Shown here in pieces: positions 33,172 to 41,128 of a DNA stretch of 64,000 bases. The notes below the pieces were generated by a model. The model was not told the origin of the DNA, did not search any database, and was given only the letters and a program-made list of their open reading frames with translations. The position numbers and the translations under genes were made by a program. The stretch's first letter is position 1; each line of letters begins with the position of its first letter. Source of the stretch: Kiloniellaceae bacterium (lineage in GTDB: Bacteria; Pseudomonadota; Alphaproteobacteria; Kiloniellales; Kiloniellaceae); NCBI GenBank assembly GCA_021776195.1, contig JAJFGK010000129.1, forward strand, positions 1 through 64,000, given 5' to 3'.

Positions 33172-33753
33172 TCACTCCAACAGGGCCTCGGCCTGACCGA
33201 TGATGGACCGAAAGATCGCCGCCTTCGGGCGGCTGCGCGACAAGACCCGCAGGCCGATGAAAAGGCCGAGCAGCGCCCGGGCGGCGTCGACCGCCTCGAC
33301 ATGGCCGGGGACCTCCCCGGCGGCCTGGGCGCGTTCGATCTGATGGCGAAAGAACAGCTCCATCGCCCGCATCGCCTCGCCGATGAAGGTGGCGATCTCG
33401 GGATCGTGGGGCGACAGCTCCAGGGCCGTGTTGACCAACAGGCAGCCATCGCGCGATCCCTCGTCCAGGACCGTCCCGGCCACCGCCTCGAAGGCGCCGA
33501 AGATGGCCGCGCGGGCCGAGTCCTGGCCCTCCAGCCGGGCGGTCCAGTCCCGCCGATAGCGGTTGTCGTAGCGCTTCAGGGCCTGGAGAAAGAGCGCCCG
33601 CTTGTCGCCGAAAGTGTCATAGAGGCTGCCCCGGTTGATGCCCATGCAATCCAGCAGATCCTGAACCGAAGTCGCCTCATAGCCGCGCGCCCAAAAGGCT
33701 TCCATGGCCTTTTGCAACGCGTCATCGACATCGAACCGTTTTTCCCAGGGCAT
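33172..33753 (-). CDS. TetR/AcrR-family regulator
   Basis: A 193-residue repressor. The N-terminal helix-turn-helix covers about 10-55, with ATSVQDLLDCMGINRGSLYDTFGDKRALF. The all-helical C-terminal half contains RDGCLLVNTALELSPHDPE, typical of regulators answering reactive electrophiles or quinones. AGGAAGG lies before ATG 33753, which is preferred to a TTG at 33759. Near-identical 18-bp operators precede it and the AhpD-like gene, so it should control both. Confidence 0.92.
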   Translation of the reverse strand: MPWEKRFDVDDALQKAMEAFWARGYEATSVQDLLDCMGINRGSLYDTFGDKRALFLQALKRYDNRYRRDWTARLEGQDSARAAIFGAFEAVAGTVLDEGSRDGCLLVNTALELSPHDPEIATFIGEAMRAMELFFRHQIERAQAAGEVPGHVEAVDAARALLGLFIGLRVLSRSRPKAAIFRSIIGQAEALLE

Positions 33754-33786
33754 CGCCAAGCCTTCCTATCGTCTATGGTAGTCTTG

Positions 33787-33804
33787 TTTGGAACGTTCGG
33801 TCAA
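33787..33804. promoter_or_regulatory. Probable TetR autoregulatory operator
   Basis: TTTGGAACGTTCGGTCAA, with the palindromic core GAACGTTC. It lies 33 nt before the TetR start, in the same relation as the second site at 33139-33156. Confidence 0.75.
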
Positions 33805-33820
33805 TAATGTCGGAAACAGT

Positions 33821-33850
33821 CGTCATCCCGGCCCCCGAGCCGGGGTGACG
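33821..33850. repeat. Palindromic repeat of the GTCATCCCGG family
   Basis: CGTCATCCCGGC and GCCGGGGTGACG pair with one mismatch around a 6-nt loop. It is a minimal member of the intergenic family also seen at 7493 and 32125. Confidence 0.7.
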
Positions 33851-33912
33851 TTCCAATTGATCGCGACAGGAACGCCGCAAGCTCGCCACAATCCCTGACT
33901 AGACAGACCGCC

Positions 33913-34650
33913 ATGACAGGTCTTCGCAAAGTCTCGCTGATCCTGGTGCTCACCGTCGCGTTGGGCGGTGTCCTGGGCGTCGCTTGGAACTCCGTCCGCA
34001 CGACCTCCGCCGGCGAACGCCAGGCCGGTCTGGCCCGGGCCCGTTCTGATCTGACCACCGCTCTGAGCAGCCAGGGCCTCGCGCTCGGCGCCCCGGTCTT
34101 CATGCGCATCTTCAAGGAAGAAAGCCTGCTCGAGGTTTGGCTCCAGCGGGCAGCGGACGGAAACTGGGTCCTGGCGCGACGCTATCCGATCTGCAACTAC
34201 TCCGGAAAGCTCGGGCCGAAACTCCGCGAAGGGGACCGGCAGAGCCCGGAAGGCCTCTATGCAATCGGTCATGACCAGCTCCATCCCGGCAGCCGCTATC
34301 ACCTGGCCTTCAACCTCGGCTTCCCAAATGCCTTCGACCGGGCCAACGGCCGCACCGGCTCGTTCCTCATGGTCCATGGCGACTGCGTCTCGATCGGCTG
34401 CTACGCCATGACCAACCGCGGAATCGAGGAGATCTACGCCCTGGCCGAGGCGGCCCTGAAAGCGGGACAGAAATCCTTTGACGTCCATGCCTATCCGGCG
34501 CGCCTGACCGATGCCTGGATCGCCCGCCACGACCAGTCGCCCTGGATCGAATTCTGGCGCGACCTGAAAAGCTGCCATGACCGCTTCGAGACCACGCACA
34601 AGCCGCCGCGCTGGCGACTGGAGAAAAAGCGCTACCATTGCTCGATTTGA
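33913..34650 (+). CDS. YafK-like L,D-transpeptidase-fold murein enzyme
   Basis: A 245-residue protein with an N-terminal membrane anchor (about 7-26) and a YkuD-type catalytic domain. The active-site motif is MVHGDCVSIGCYAM with the nucleophilic Cys. It matches the YafK/DpaA group, in which the E. coli member releases the Braun lipoprotein from peptidoglycan. Segments KLGPKLREGDRQSPEGLYAI and GRTGSFLMVHG support the call. Periplasmic action on the wall is expected. Confidence 0.88.
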   Translation: MTGLRKVSLILVLTVALGGVLGVAWNSVRTTSAGERQAGLARARSDLTTALSSQGLALGAPVFMRIFKEESLLEVWLQRAADGNWVLARRYPICNYSGKLGPKLREGDRQSPEGLYAIGHDQLHPGSRYHLAFNLGFPNAFDRANGRTGSFLMVHGDCVSIGCYAMTNRGIEEIYALAEAALKAGQKSFDVHAYPARLTDAWIARHDQSPWIEFWRDLKSCHDRFETTHKPPRWRLEKKRYHCSI

Positions 34651-34679
34651 CGAGAGCGACCGATGGGAGGCCGCTTCGG

Positions 34680-35570
34680 TCATTTCATCTCGCCGGCCTG
34701 AATTCCCTTCACGGGAATGAAATCGAGCGATAGCGGGCGCGTCGAGAGCCACCAGCCATCGCCCGCCAGCCAGCAGCTTTCGTCGGGCGGGCGGCCGTCG
34801 CGGTGAAGCGCTTTGACCTCGCGCCAGTCCTGCCCTTGAAAGGCCGCCTTTAGCGCCGCGCCGGCGGCCTCGGACTGGGCCCCGACACAAGGGATGAAGG
34901 CGGCCCGGCAGACGAAGCGCGCGGCAAATCCCGTCTTCAGTCTGGTCACCATCAGCATCGCGCCGAAAGCGTCCTCCGGCGCTAGCGGGAAGATCAGGCG
35001 GCCGCCCGGGGCAAGCGCATCGCACCAGACGGCCAGCGGCTCGGTCGCGCCGGCGCATACGTAGATCACGTCGCTCCGAGGCAGCGGCGGCGCGGCCCCG
35101 GAGCGGCAGGACACCGTGACGGCGTTGCAGTCCGCCAGATTGCGGGTCGCCCGCGCCGCCAGTTCGGGGTCGATCTCGATGGCCTCGACCAGGCCCCCGG
35201 GTGCAACCAACTGCGCCAGGACCGCGCTGTAGTAACCTTCGCCGACACCGACCTGCAGCACCCGCTCGCCCGGCTGCGGCGCGACCGCCGCCAGACAGGC
35301 GGCGTGCAGGCTCGGCAGACCGTTGTTGACGCCGCGCTCGGGCAGGATGGCGACGATCTCGTCGCCGTAGACGAAGGCGGGATTGTCGGACGGCGTCTCG
35401 ATGTACTTTTCGCTGGCGTAGGCGAATATCTTCCAGGGCCCGGCGCCCAGGAAGGCCTCGCGCGGCACGGCGGCGAAAGCCGCGCGGAGGCGCGGATCCT
35501 CAACAGCCGCCTTGGCGGTCACCAGGTCGGCAAAGAGGCTTCGGAACTCGCTCAGGGCGTCTTTGGTCAT
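34680..35570 (-). CDS. Protein-L-isoaspartate O-methyltransferase-like protein
   Basis: A 296-residue PCMT-family protein that would methylate isoaspartyl residues for repair. The SAM motif is RVLQVGVGEGYYSAVLAQL and the following VEAIEIDPELAARA holds the acidic residue. It is about 80 residues longer than bacterial Pcm, with a C-terminal domain of its own, and is often seen as a divergent subgroup without proven activity. GAGGAG precedes ATG 35570. It follows dgcA after 50 nt on the same strand. Confidence 0.8.
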   Translation of the reverse strand: MTKDALSEFRSLFADLVTAKAAVEDPRLRAAFAAVPREAFLGAGPWKIFAYASEKYIETPSDNPAFVYGDEIVAILPERGVNNGLPSLHAACLAAVAPQPGERVLQVGVGEGYYSAVLAQLVAPGGLVEAIEIDPELAARATRNLADCNAVTVSCRSGAAPPLPRSDVIYVCAGATEPLAVWCDALAPGGRLIFPLAPEDAFGAMLMVTRLKTGFAARFVCRAAFIPCVGAQSEAAGAALKAAFQGQDWREVKALHRDGRPPDESCWLAGDGWWLSTRPLSLDFIPVKGIQAGEMK

Positions 35571-35620
35571 GCCGCTCCTCGATCGATCGAACCGAGGGTG
35601 GCACCTAAGCAGTTGGAGCG

Positions 35621-36601
35621 CTAGCCCCAGAGCGCCGGGCTCGGCGGATGGACCAGGCTGCCCTCGAAGACCAGGCCCTCGGCGCGGTCCTCGGCCATCC
35701 AGAGCGGCCCGTCGAGGTCGACCAGCGCGATCTCCTGGGCGACCAGCAGGGCCGGCGCCATGGCCAGGGAGGTGGCCATCATGCAGCCCACCATGACCTC
35801 GAAACCCAGGGCCTGGGCCGCCGCCTTCAGGCGCAGCGCCTCGGTCAGCCCGCCGGCCTTGTCGAGCTTGATGTTGACCATCTCGTAGCGCCCGACCAGG
35901 CACTCCAGGGTGGCGGTGTCGTGGCAGGCCTCGTCGGCGCAGAGCCGGACCGGGTGGGGCACGCCGGCCAGGCCTTCGTCGGCACCGGCGGGCAGAGGCT
36001 GTTCGATCATCTCGACCCCCAGCGCGGTCAGCCGCGGCGCGATGGCGGCATAGAAGTCCAGGTCCCAGCCCTCGTTGGCGTCGACCACGATGCGGGACTC
36101 GGGCGCGCCCTCGCGCACCGCGACGACCCGGTCGTAATCCTCGGGCCCGGCCAGCTTCAGTTTCAAGAGCGGCCGCGCCGCCGCGGCCCGGGCGCTGGCC
36201 CGCATCGCCTCGACGCTGTCCAGGGAGAGGGTAAAGGCGCTCGTCACCGGACCCGGCGCCGGCAGACCGGCCAGTTCCCAGACCCGGCAGCCCTTCTGCT
36301 TGGCTTCCAGATCCCACAGCGCGCAGTCGAGGGCGTTGCGCGCGGCGCAGGCCGGCAGGGCAGCTTGCAAGGCCTCACGGTCGAGCCCGGCGGCCAGGGC
36401 GGCCCGTTGGCTCTCGATCTGTGCCGCCACCGCCTCCAGGGTCTCGCCGTAGCGGGCATAGGGGACGCACTCGCCGCGCCCGCGCAGGCCGTCCTGCTGC
36501 AGTTCGACCACCAAAACCTCGGCGGCGATGCGGCTGCCGCGCGAAATGGTGAAGGTGCCGGCCAGGGGCCAGCTCTCGTGACGGCAGGCAAGCTCGGCCA
36601 A
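35621..36601 (-). CDS. dgcA: N-acetyl-D-glutamate racemase DgcA (enolase superfamily)
   Basis: A 326-residue enolase-superfamily enzyme of the dipeptide-epimerase type. Catalytic Lys residues are in PLLKLKLAG and the later VNIKLDKAGG; the metal ligands are Asp in IVVDANEGW, Glu in MIEQPLP and Asp in LCADEACHD. DgcA works with DgcN in D-glutamate catabolism: DgcN acetylates D-glutamate and DgcA racemises the product. The dgcN gene ends 13 nt before its start, which decides for DgcA over L-Ala-D/L-Glu epimerase. Confidence 0.87.
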   Translation of the reverse strand: MAELACRHESWPLAGTFTISRGSRIAAEVLVVELQQDGLRGRGECVPYARYGETLEAVAAQIESQRAALAAGLDREALQAALPACAARNALDCALWDLEAKQKGCRVWELAGLPAPGPVTSAFTLSLDSVEAMRASARAAAARPLLKLKLAGPEDYDRVVAVREGAPESRIVVDANEGWDLDFYAAIAPRLTALGVEMIEQPLPAGADEGLAGVPHPVRLCADEACHDTATLECLVGRYEMVNIKLDKAGGLTEALRLKAAAQALGFEVMVGCMMATSLAMAPALLVAQEIALVDLDGPLWMAEDRAEGLVFEGSLVHPPSPALWG

Positions 36602-36614
36602 GATGGCGGTCCGA

Positions 36615-37613
36615 TCAGGCCAGGTTGTCGACGATGCGGGCGACGCCGTGGCGCACCGGATCGACCGTGGGCAGGCCCAGTTCCGCCTCGACCGTGGCCA
36701 GATAGTCGTCCACCGCCTCGTCGGCCAGGCCCGAGCTGTTAACCGCGACCCCGACGAAGCGGGTGGCGGGGTTGGTCAGGCGCCCGGCCGCCAGATTGGC
36801 CGCCATGCAGTCCCGAAGGTTGGGCAGGGCGTAGTCCGGCAGGCCGCGCATGTGGGTGCGGGTCGGCTCGTGGCAGAGGACCAGCGCATCGGCCTGGGCG
36901 CCGTGCAGCAGGCCCATGGAAACCCCGGCGTAGGAGGCATGGAACAGCGACCCCTGCCCCTCGATCACGTCCCAGTGGTCGGCATCGTTGTCCGGCGAGA
37001 TGGTCTCCACCGCGCCGGAGATGAAATCGGCCACCACCGCATCGATCGAAACCCCGCCACCGGTGATCAGGATGCCGGTCTGGCCGGTGGCGCGGAAGTC
37101 GGCCTTCATCGCCCGGGCGCGCATTTCCTTTTCAATCGCCAGGGTGGCGTACATCTTGCCGACCGAACAGTCGGTGCCGACCGCCAGCAGCCGTTGGCCG
37201 CTGCGCTTCTTGCCCGAGGCGACCGGGAAGACTTCGGTGGGATGGCGCACGTCGAACATCTGCCGGCCATTCGCCTCGGCGGCCGCCTTGAGTTCGGCCA
37301 CGTCGTTCAGCCGGTTGTGCAGGCCCGCGGCGAGATCCATGCCGCAATCCAGGGCCTCGCGCAGCGCCCCGCTCCATTCCCGCGAGATCAGGCCGCCACG
37401 GTTGGCGACCCCGGCGATCACCGTCCTGGCGCCGGCCTCGGCGGCCTGTGACATGGTCATGTCGGGCAGGCCCAGGTCGGCCTGACAGCCCTCCAGGCGA
37501 AACTGGCCGACGCACCACTCCGGGCGCCAGTCCTTGACCCCCTGGGCCGTCTTCGCGGCCAACTGATCCGGGGCGTCGCCGAGGAAAAGCAGATAAGGAT
37601 GTTCGATCTTCAT
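36615..37613 (-). CDS. dgcN: D-glutamate N-acetyltransferase DgcN (DUF1611)
   Basis: A 332-residue DUF1611 protein. The N-terminal domain has YLLFLGDAPDQLAAKTAQGV and the C-terminal P-loop-like domain LLAVGTDCSVGKMYATLAIE and VIEGQGSLFHASYAGVS. DgcN is known to acetylate D-glutamate in marine proteobacteria. ATG 37613 gives the family N-terminus; the frame runs on to 37880, into the divergent ggt gene. First gene of dgcN-dgcA, divergent from ggt across 139 bp, which probably holds both promoters. Confidence 0.88.
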   Translation of the reverse strand: MKIEHPYLLFLGDAPDQLAAKTAQGVKDWRPEWCVGQFRLEGCQADLGLPDMTMSQAAEAGARTVIAGVANRGGLISREWSGALREALDCGMDLAAGLHNRLNDVAELKAAAEANGRQMFDVRHPTEVFPVASGKKRSGQRLLAVGTDCSVGKMYATLAIEKEMRARAMKADFRATGQTGILITGGGVSIDAVVADFISGAVETISPDNDADHWDVIEGQGSLFHASYAGVSMGLLHGAQADALVLCHEPTRTHMRGLPDYALPNLRDCMAANLAAGRLTNPATRFVGVAVNSSGLADEAVDDYLATVEAELGLPTVDPVRHGVARIVDNLA

Positions 37614-37752
37614 GGCTCGCTTGATCCCTGTCCTGTAACGCCTTGTCCGCCGTGCCGGTTCCCGGTTCTGGCGGCCGGCGGCTTTTGAAGCCCATTTCTT
37701 CTGCCGAGGCAAGAGTCTATCATCTTCGATCCCACCCCGGAACGGACCTGTC

Positions 37753-39522
37753 ATGTTTACCACGAGACCTGAAATCAAGGGCACTTTCGGTGTCGTCGCC
37801 TCGACCCACTGGCTCGCCTCGGCGGCCGGCATGGCCATGCTGGAAAAGGGCGGCAACGCTTTCGACGCGGCGGTCGCCATGGGCTTTGCCCTGCAGGTGG
37901 TCGAGCCGCACCTGAACGGTCCGGGCGGCGAGGTGCCGATCCTGCTCTATGCCGACGCCAGGAAGAAACCCGAGGTGATCTGCGGCCAGGGCAGCGCGCC
38001 GGCCGGCGCCACCATCGCCCACTACCGCGACGAAGGGCTCGACATGGTGCCCGGCAGCGGCCTGCTGGCCACCGTCGTTCCCGGCTCCTTCGATGCCTGG
38101 ATGCTGCTGCTGCGCGACTACGGCCGCCTCAAGCCCCGCGACGTGTTGGGCCACGCCATCGACTACGCCGCCGGCGGCTACGCCCTGGTGCCGCTGATCT
38201 GCGAGACCATCGGCCGGGTCGAGGCGCTGTTCCGCGACGACTGGACAACCTCGGCGGCACTCTACCTGCCGGGCGGCGCCCTGCCGGCGGCCGGCAGCCT
38301 GTTTCGCAACGAGGCCCTGGCCGGGACCTACAGCCGCCTGCTCAGCGAGGCCGAGGCGGCGGGCAGCGACCGCGAGGCCCAGATCGAGGCCTGCCGCAAC
38401 GCCTGGTACCGCGGTTTCGTCGCCGAGGAGATCGAGCGCTTCTGCCGCGACAACGCGGTGCTGGATACCTCCGGCGAGCGCCACCGGGGGGTCCTGACCG
38501 GCGCCGACATGGCGGCCTGGCAGGCCACGGTCGAGGCGCCGGTCACCTACGACTACCACGGCTACACCGTCTGCAAGGGCGGGCCCTGGAGCCAGGGACC
38601 GGTCTTCCTGCAGCAGCTCGCCCTGCTGCAGGCCTTCGATCTGGCGGCGATGGATCCGCTGGGCGCCGATTTCGTCCATACGGTGACCGAATGCGCCAAG
38701 CTCGCCTTCGCCGACCGCGAAAGCTTCTACGGCGACCCCAACTTCACCGAGGTGCCGCTGGAGCGGCTTCTGTCCGAGGACTACAACGCGGCCCGCGCGG
38801 GCCAGATCGAAACCACCGCCTCTCACGAGCTGCGGCCCGGCGATATTCCCGGCTTCGGCGGCGCCATCGTCACCGGCACCGCGACAGAGGGCGACGCCCT
38901 GGGCGGCGGCGAGCCAACGGTTCAGGGCGACGGCGGCAGCCGGGGCGATACCTGTCATATCGACGTGATCGACCGCGAGGGCAATTTCGTCTCCGCCACC
39001 CCCTCGGGCGGCTGGCTGCAATCCTCGCCGATCATCCCCTCGCTCGGCTTTTGCCTCAACTCGCGCGGCCAGATGTTCTGGCTCGATGAAGGGCTGCCGG
39101 CCAGCCTGGCGCCGGGCAAGCGGCCGCGCACCACGCTCTCGGCCAATCTGGTGCTGCGCGACGGCGAGCCGCTGATGGTCTTCGGCACGCCGGGCGGCGA
39201 CTACCAGGAACAGTGGAGCCTGAACTTCTTCCTGCGCCACATTCATCACCGGGCCAATCTGCAGGAAGCCATCGAACTGCCCATGTTCCAGACCGACCAC
39301 ATGCCCTCCAGCTTCTGGCCGCGCAGCGCCGACCTGGGCTCGCTCTCGATCGAGGGCCGCTATTCCGACGAGGCCCAGCGGACCCTGCGCCACCGCGGCC
39401 ATCGCCTTCAGGTCATGGACGACTGGTCGCTCGGACGTCTCTCGGCGGCGCGGCGCGACGGACCGCTGCTCCGCGCCGCGGCCAACCCACGCTTCATGCA
39501 GGGCTACGCCATCGGCCGATGA
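37753..39522 (+). CDS. ggt: Gamma-glutamyltransferase family protein
   Basis: A 589-residue Ntn-hydrolase that should cleave itself into two subunits and act on gamma-glutamyl bonds. The putative nucleophile is the Thr of RGDTCHIDVIDREGNFV, which opens the small subunit. Further family features are KGGNAFDAAVAMGFAL and VFGTPGGDYQEQW. No signal peptide is visible, so it may be cytoplasmic. It is divergent from dgcN-dgcA, which suggests a role in feeding glutamate from gamma-glutamyl compounds into that pathway (inference). The stop overlaps the MATE start. Confidence 0.9.
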   Translation: MFTTRPEIKGTFGVVASTHWLASAAGMAMLEKGGNAFDAAVAMGFALQVVEPHLNGPGGEVPILLYADARKKPEVICGQGSAPAGATIAHYRDEGLDMVPGSGLLATVVPGSFDAWMLLLRDYGRLKPRDVLGHAIDYAAGGYALVPLICETIGRVEALFRDDWTTSAALYLPGGALPAAGSLFRNEALAGTYSRLLSEAEAAGSDREAQIEACRNAWYRGFVAEEIERFCRDNAVLDTSGERHRGVLTGADMAAWQATVEAPVTYDYHGYTVCKGGPWSQGPVFLQQLALLQAFDLAAMDPLGADFVHTVTECAKLAFADRESFYGDPNFTEVPLERLLSEDYNAARAGQIETTASHELRPGDIPGFGGAIVTGTATEGDALGGGEPTVQGDGGSRGDTCHIDVIDREGNFVSATPSGGWLQSSPIIPSLGFCLNSRGQMFWLDEGLPASLAPGKRPRTTLSANLVLRDGEPLMVFGTPGGDYQEQWSLNFFLRHIHHRANLQEAIELPMFQTDHMPSSFWPRSADLGSLSIEGRYSDEAQRTLRHRGHRLQVMDDWSLGRLSAARRDGPLLRAAANPRFMQGYAIGR

Positions 39523-40868
39523 CAGGCGCCGCCCTGCCCACGGCCGGCCAGCCGGACAACTGGCACCGCCGGGTCTGGGCCATCGCGGGCCCGATCATGC
39601 TGGCCAACGTCTCGACCCCGCTGTTGGGGGCGGTCGACACCGCCGTGGTCGGGCATCTGCCCGACCCGGTCCATATCGGCGGCGTCGCCCTGGGCAGCGT
39701 GATCTTCAGTTTCCTCTTCTGGGCTTTCGGTTTCCTGCGCATGGGAACCACCGGCTTCACCGCCCAGGCCCAGGGCGCCGGCGACCGCCGCGAGACCGCC
39801 GCGGTCTTCTTTCGCGCCCTCGCCCTGGCATTGGCCATCGGCCTTTCAATCGCCCTTCTGCAGGCGCCGATCGGCTGGCTCGCCTTTGGCCTGCTGGAGG
39901 GCACCGAGGGCGTCCTGACCCTGGCCGGGCGCTACTACGACATCCGCATCTGGAGCGCCCCGGCAAGTCTGGTGAACTACTGCATCATGGGCTGGCTGCT
40001 CGGCACCCAGCGCGCCGGCGCGACCCTGTTGCTGACACTGGTTCTCAACGGCCTCAACATCGTCCTCGATCTGGTCCTGGTGATGGGCTTTGGGCTCGGC
40101 GTCGCCGGCGTCGCCTGGGCCACCCTCATGGCCGAAGTCGCCACCGCGGGGCTCGGTCTGGCGCTGGTCGCCCGGGCCTTTCGCGCCGACGGACTGAGTC
40201 TCGACCGGGCGGCGCTGCTGCGGCCCGACCGTCTGATCGCCCTCTTGCGGGTGAACCGCGACATCTTCCTGCGCACGCTCTGCCTGGTCGCCGCCTTCAG
40301 CTACTTCACCCTGCGCAGCGCCGCCATGGGCGACACCCTGCTGGCGGCCAATACCATCCTGATGCATTTCTTCAGCTTTGCCTCCTACGCCCTGGACGGC
40401 TTCGCCCACGCCGTGGAAGTCCTGGCCGGCGCGGCCCTGGGCGCCAGGCGGCGGCCGGCCTTTCGCCGCGCGGTCAAGGTTTCGAGCCTCTGGGCCCTGG
40501 TGGCCAGCGCCGCGATCACCCTGGTCTTCGCCCTGGCCGGGCCCTGGCTGATCGGTCTCTTCACCGGGATTGCCGAGGTCCGCGCCGCCGCCGAAGGCTA
40601 TCTGCCCTGGGTGATCCTGTTGCCGCTGCTCTCGGCGCCTTCCTTCCAGCTCGACGGCATCTTCATCGGCGCCACCTGGACCCGGACCATGCGCAACGCC
40701 ATGATCGCCTCTCTGGCGCTCTACGCCCTGGCGGTCTGGGGCCTGGTGCCGGCCTTCGGCAACCACGGCCTCTGGGCCGCCCTGGTGGTCCTGATGCTGG
40801 CGCGCGGTCTTTGTCTGGGCGCCGCCTACCCGGGCCAGGAAGCCCGCGTCGCCTGGCGAGAGGATTGA
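39519..40868 (+). CDS. MATE-family efflux transporter (DinF-like)
   Basis: A 449-residue carrier with 12 predicted helices in two MATE repeats. Typical segments are IAGPIMLANVSTPLLGAVDTAVVGHL, FLRMGTTGFTAQAQGAGD and NAMIASLALYALAVWGLVP. ATG 39519 overlaps the ggt stop (ATGA), so the two are translationally coupled; a longer frame inside ggt is a chance extension. It should export a drug or metabolite against sodium or protons. Confidence 0.9.
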   Translation: MTGAALPTAGQPDNWHRRVWAIAGPIMLANVSTPLLGAVDTAVVGHLPDPVHIGGVALGSVIFSFLFWAFGFLRMGTTGFTAQAQGAGDRRETAAVFFRALALALAIGLSIALLQAPIGWLAFGLLEGTEGVLTLAGRYYDIRIWSAPASLVNYCIMGWLLGTQRAGATLLLTLVLNGLNIVLDLVLVMGFGLGVAGVAWATLMAEVATAGLGLALVARAFRADGLSLDRAALLRPDRLIALLRVNRDIFLRTLCLVAAFSYFTLRSAAMGDTLLAANTILMHFFSFASYALDGFAHAVEVLAGAALGARRRPAFRRAVKVSSLWALVASAAITLVFALAGPWLIGLFTGIAEVRAAAEGYLPWVILLPLLSAPSFQLDGIFIGATWTRTMRNAMIASLALYALAVWGLVPAFGNHGLWAALVVLMLARGLCLGAAYPGQEARVAWRED

Positions 40869-41128
40869 GAGCCACGGCGATCCGGGACGATCCGGGGCGA
40901 CACAACAGCCTCGCTCAGATCACCGCGATCATAACAGAGACTAAATTGAAGCAAAACAACTAGTAGTTACTTCAAGCAACATCACTATTACTGCCACCCA
41001 AGCTTCCGTTGTGTCTCCAGTATATTTCAACCACTGTACTAATATTGTGTTTATTAATTGGATATTCACGGCACCTGTCTATCGAGACCATACGAGATTT
41101 CCGAATACCGCCTACCGGGGGCGCCAGC
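40869..41128. other. AT-rich intergenic region upstream of the histidine kinase
   Basis: About 260 bp with much lower GC than its surroundings, especially 40920-41080. It probably holds the promoter of the kinase gene. No clear -35/-10 pair stands out. The kinase frame stays open through part of it from 41009, but codon use there is not coding-like. Confidence 0.5.
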
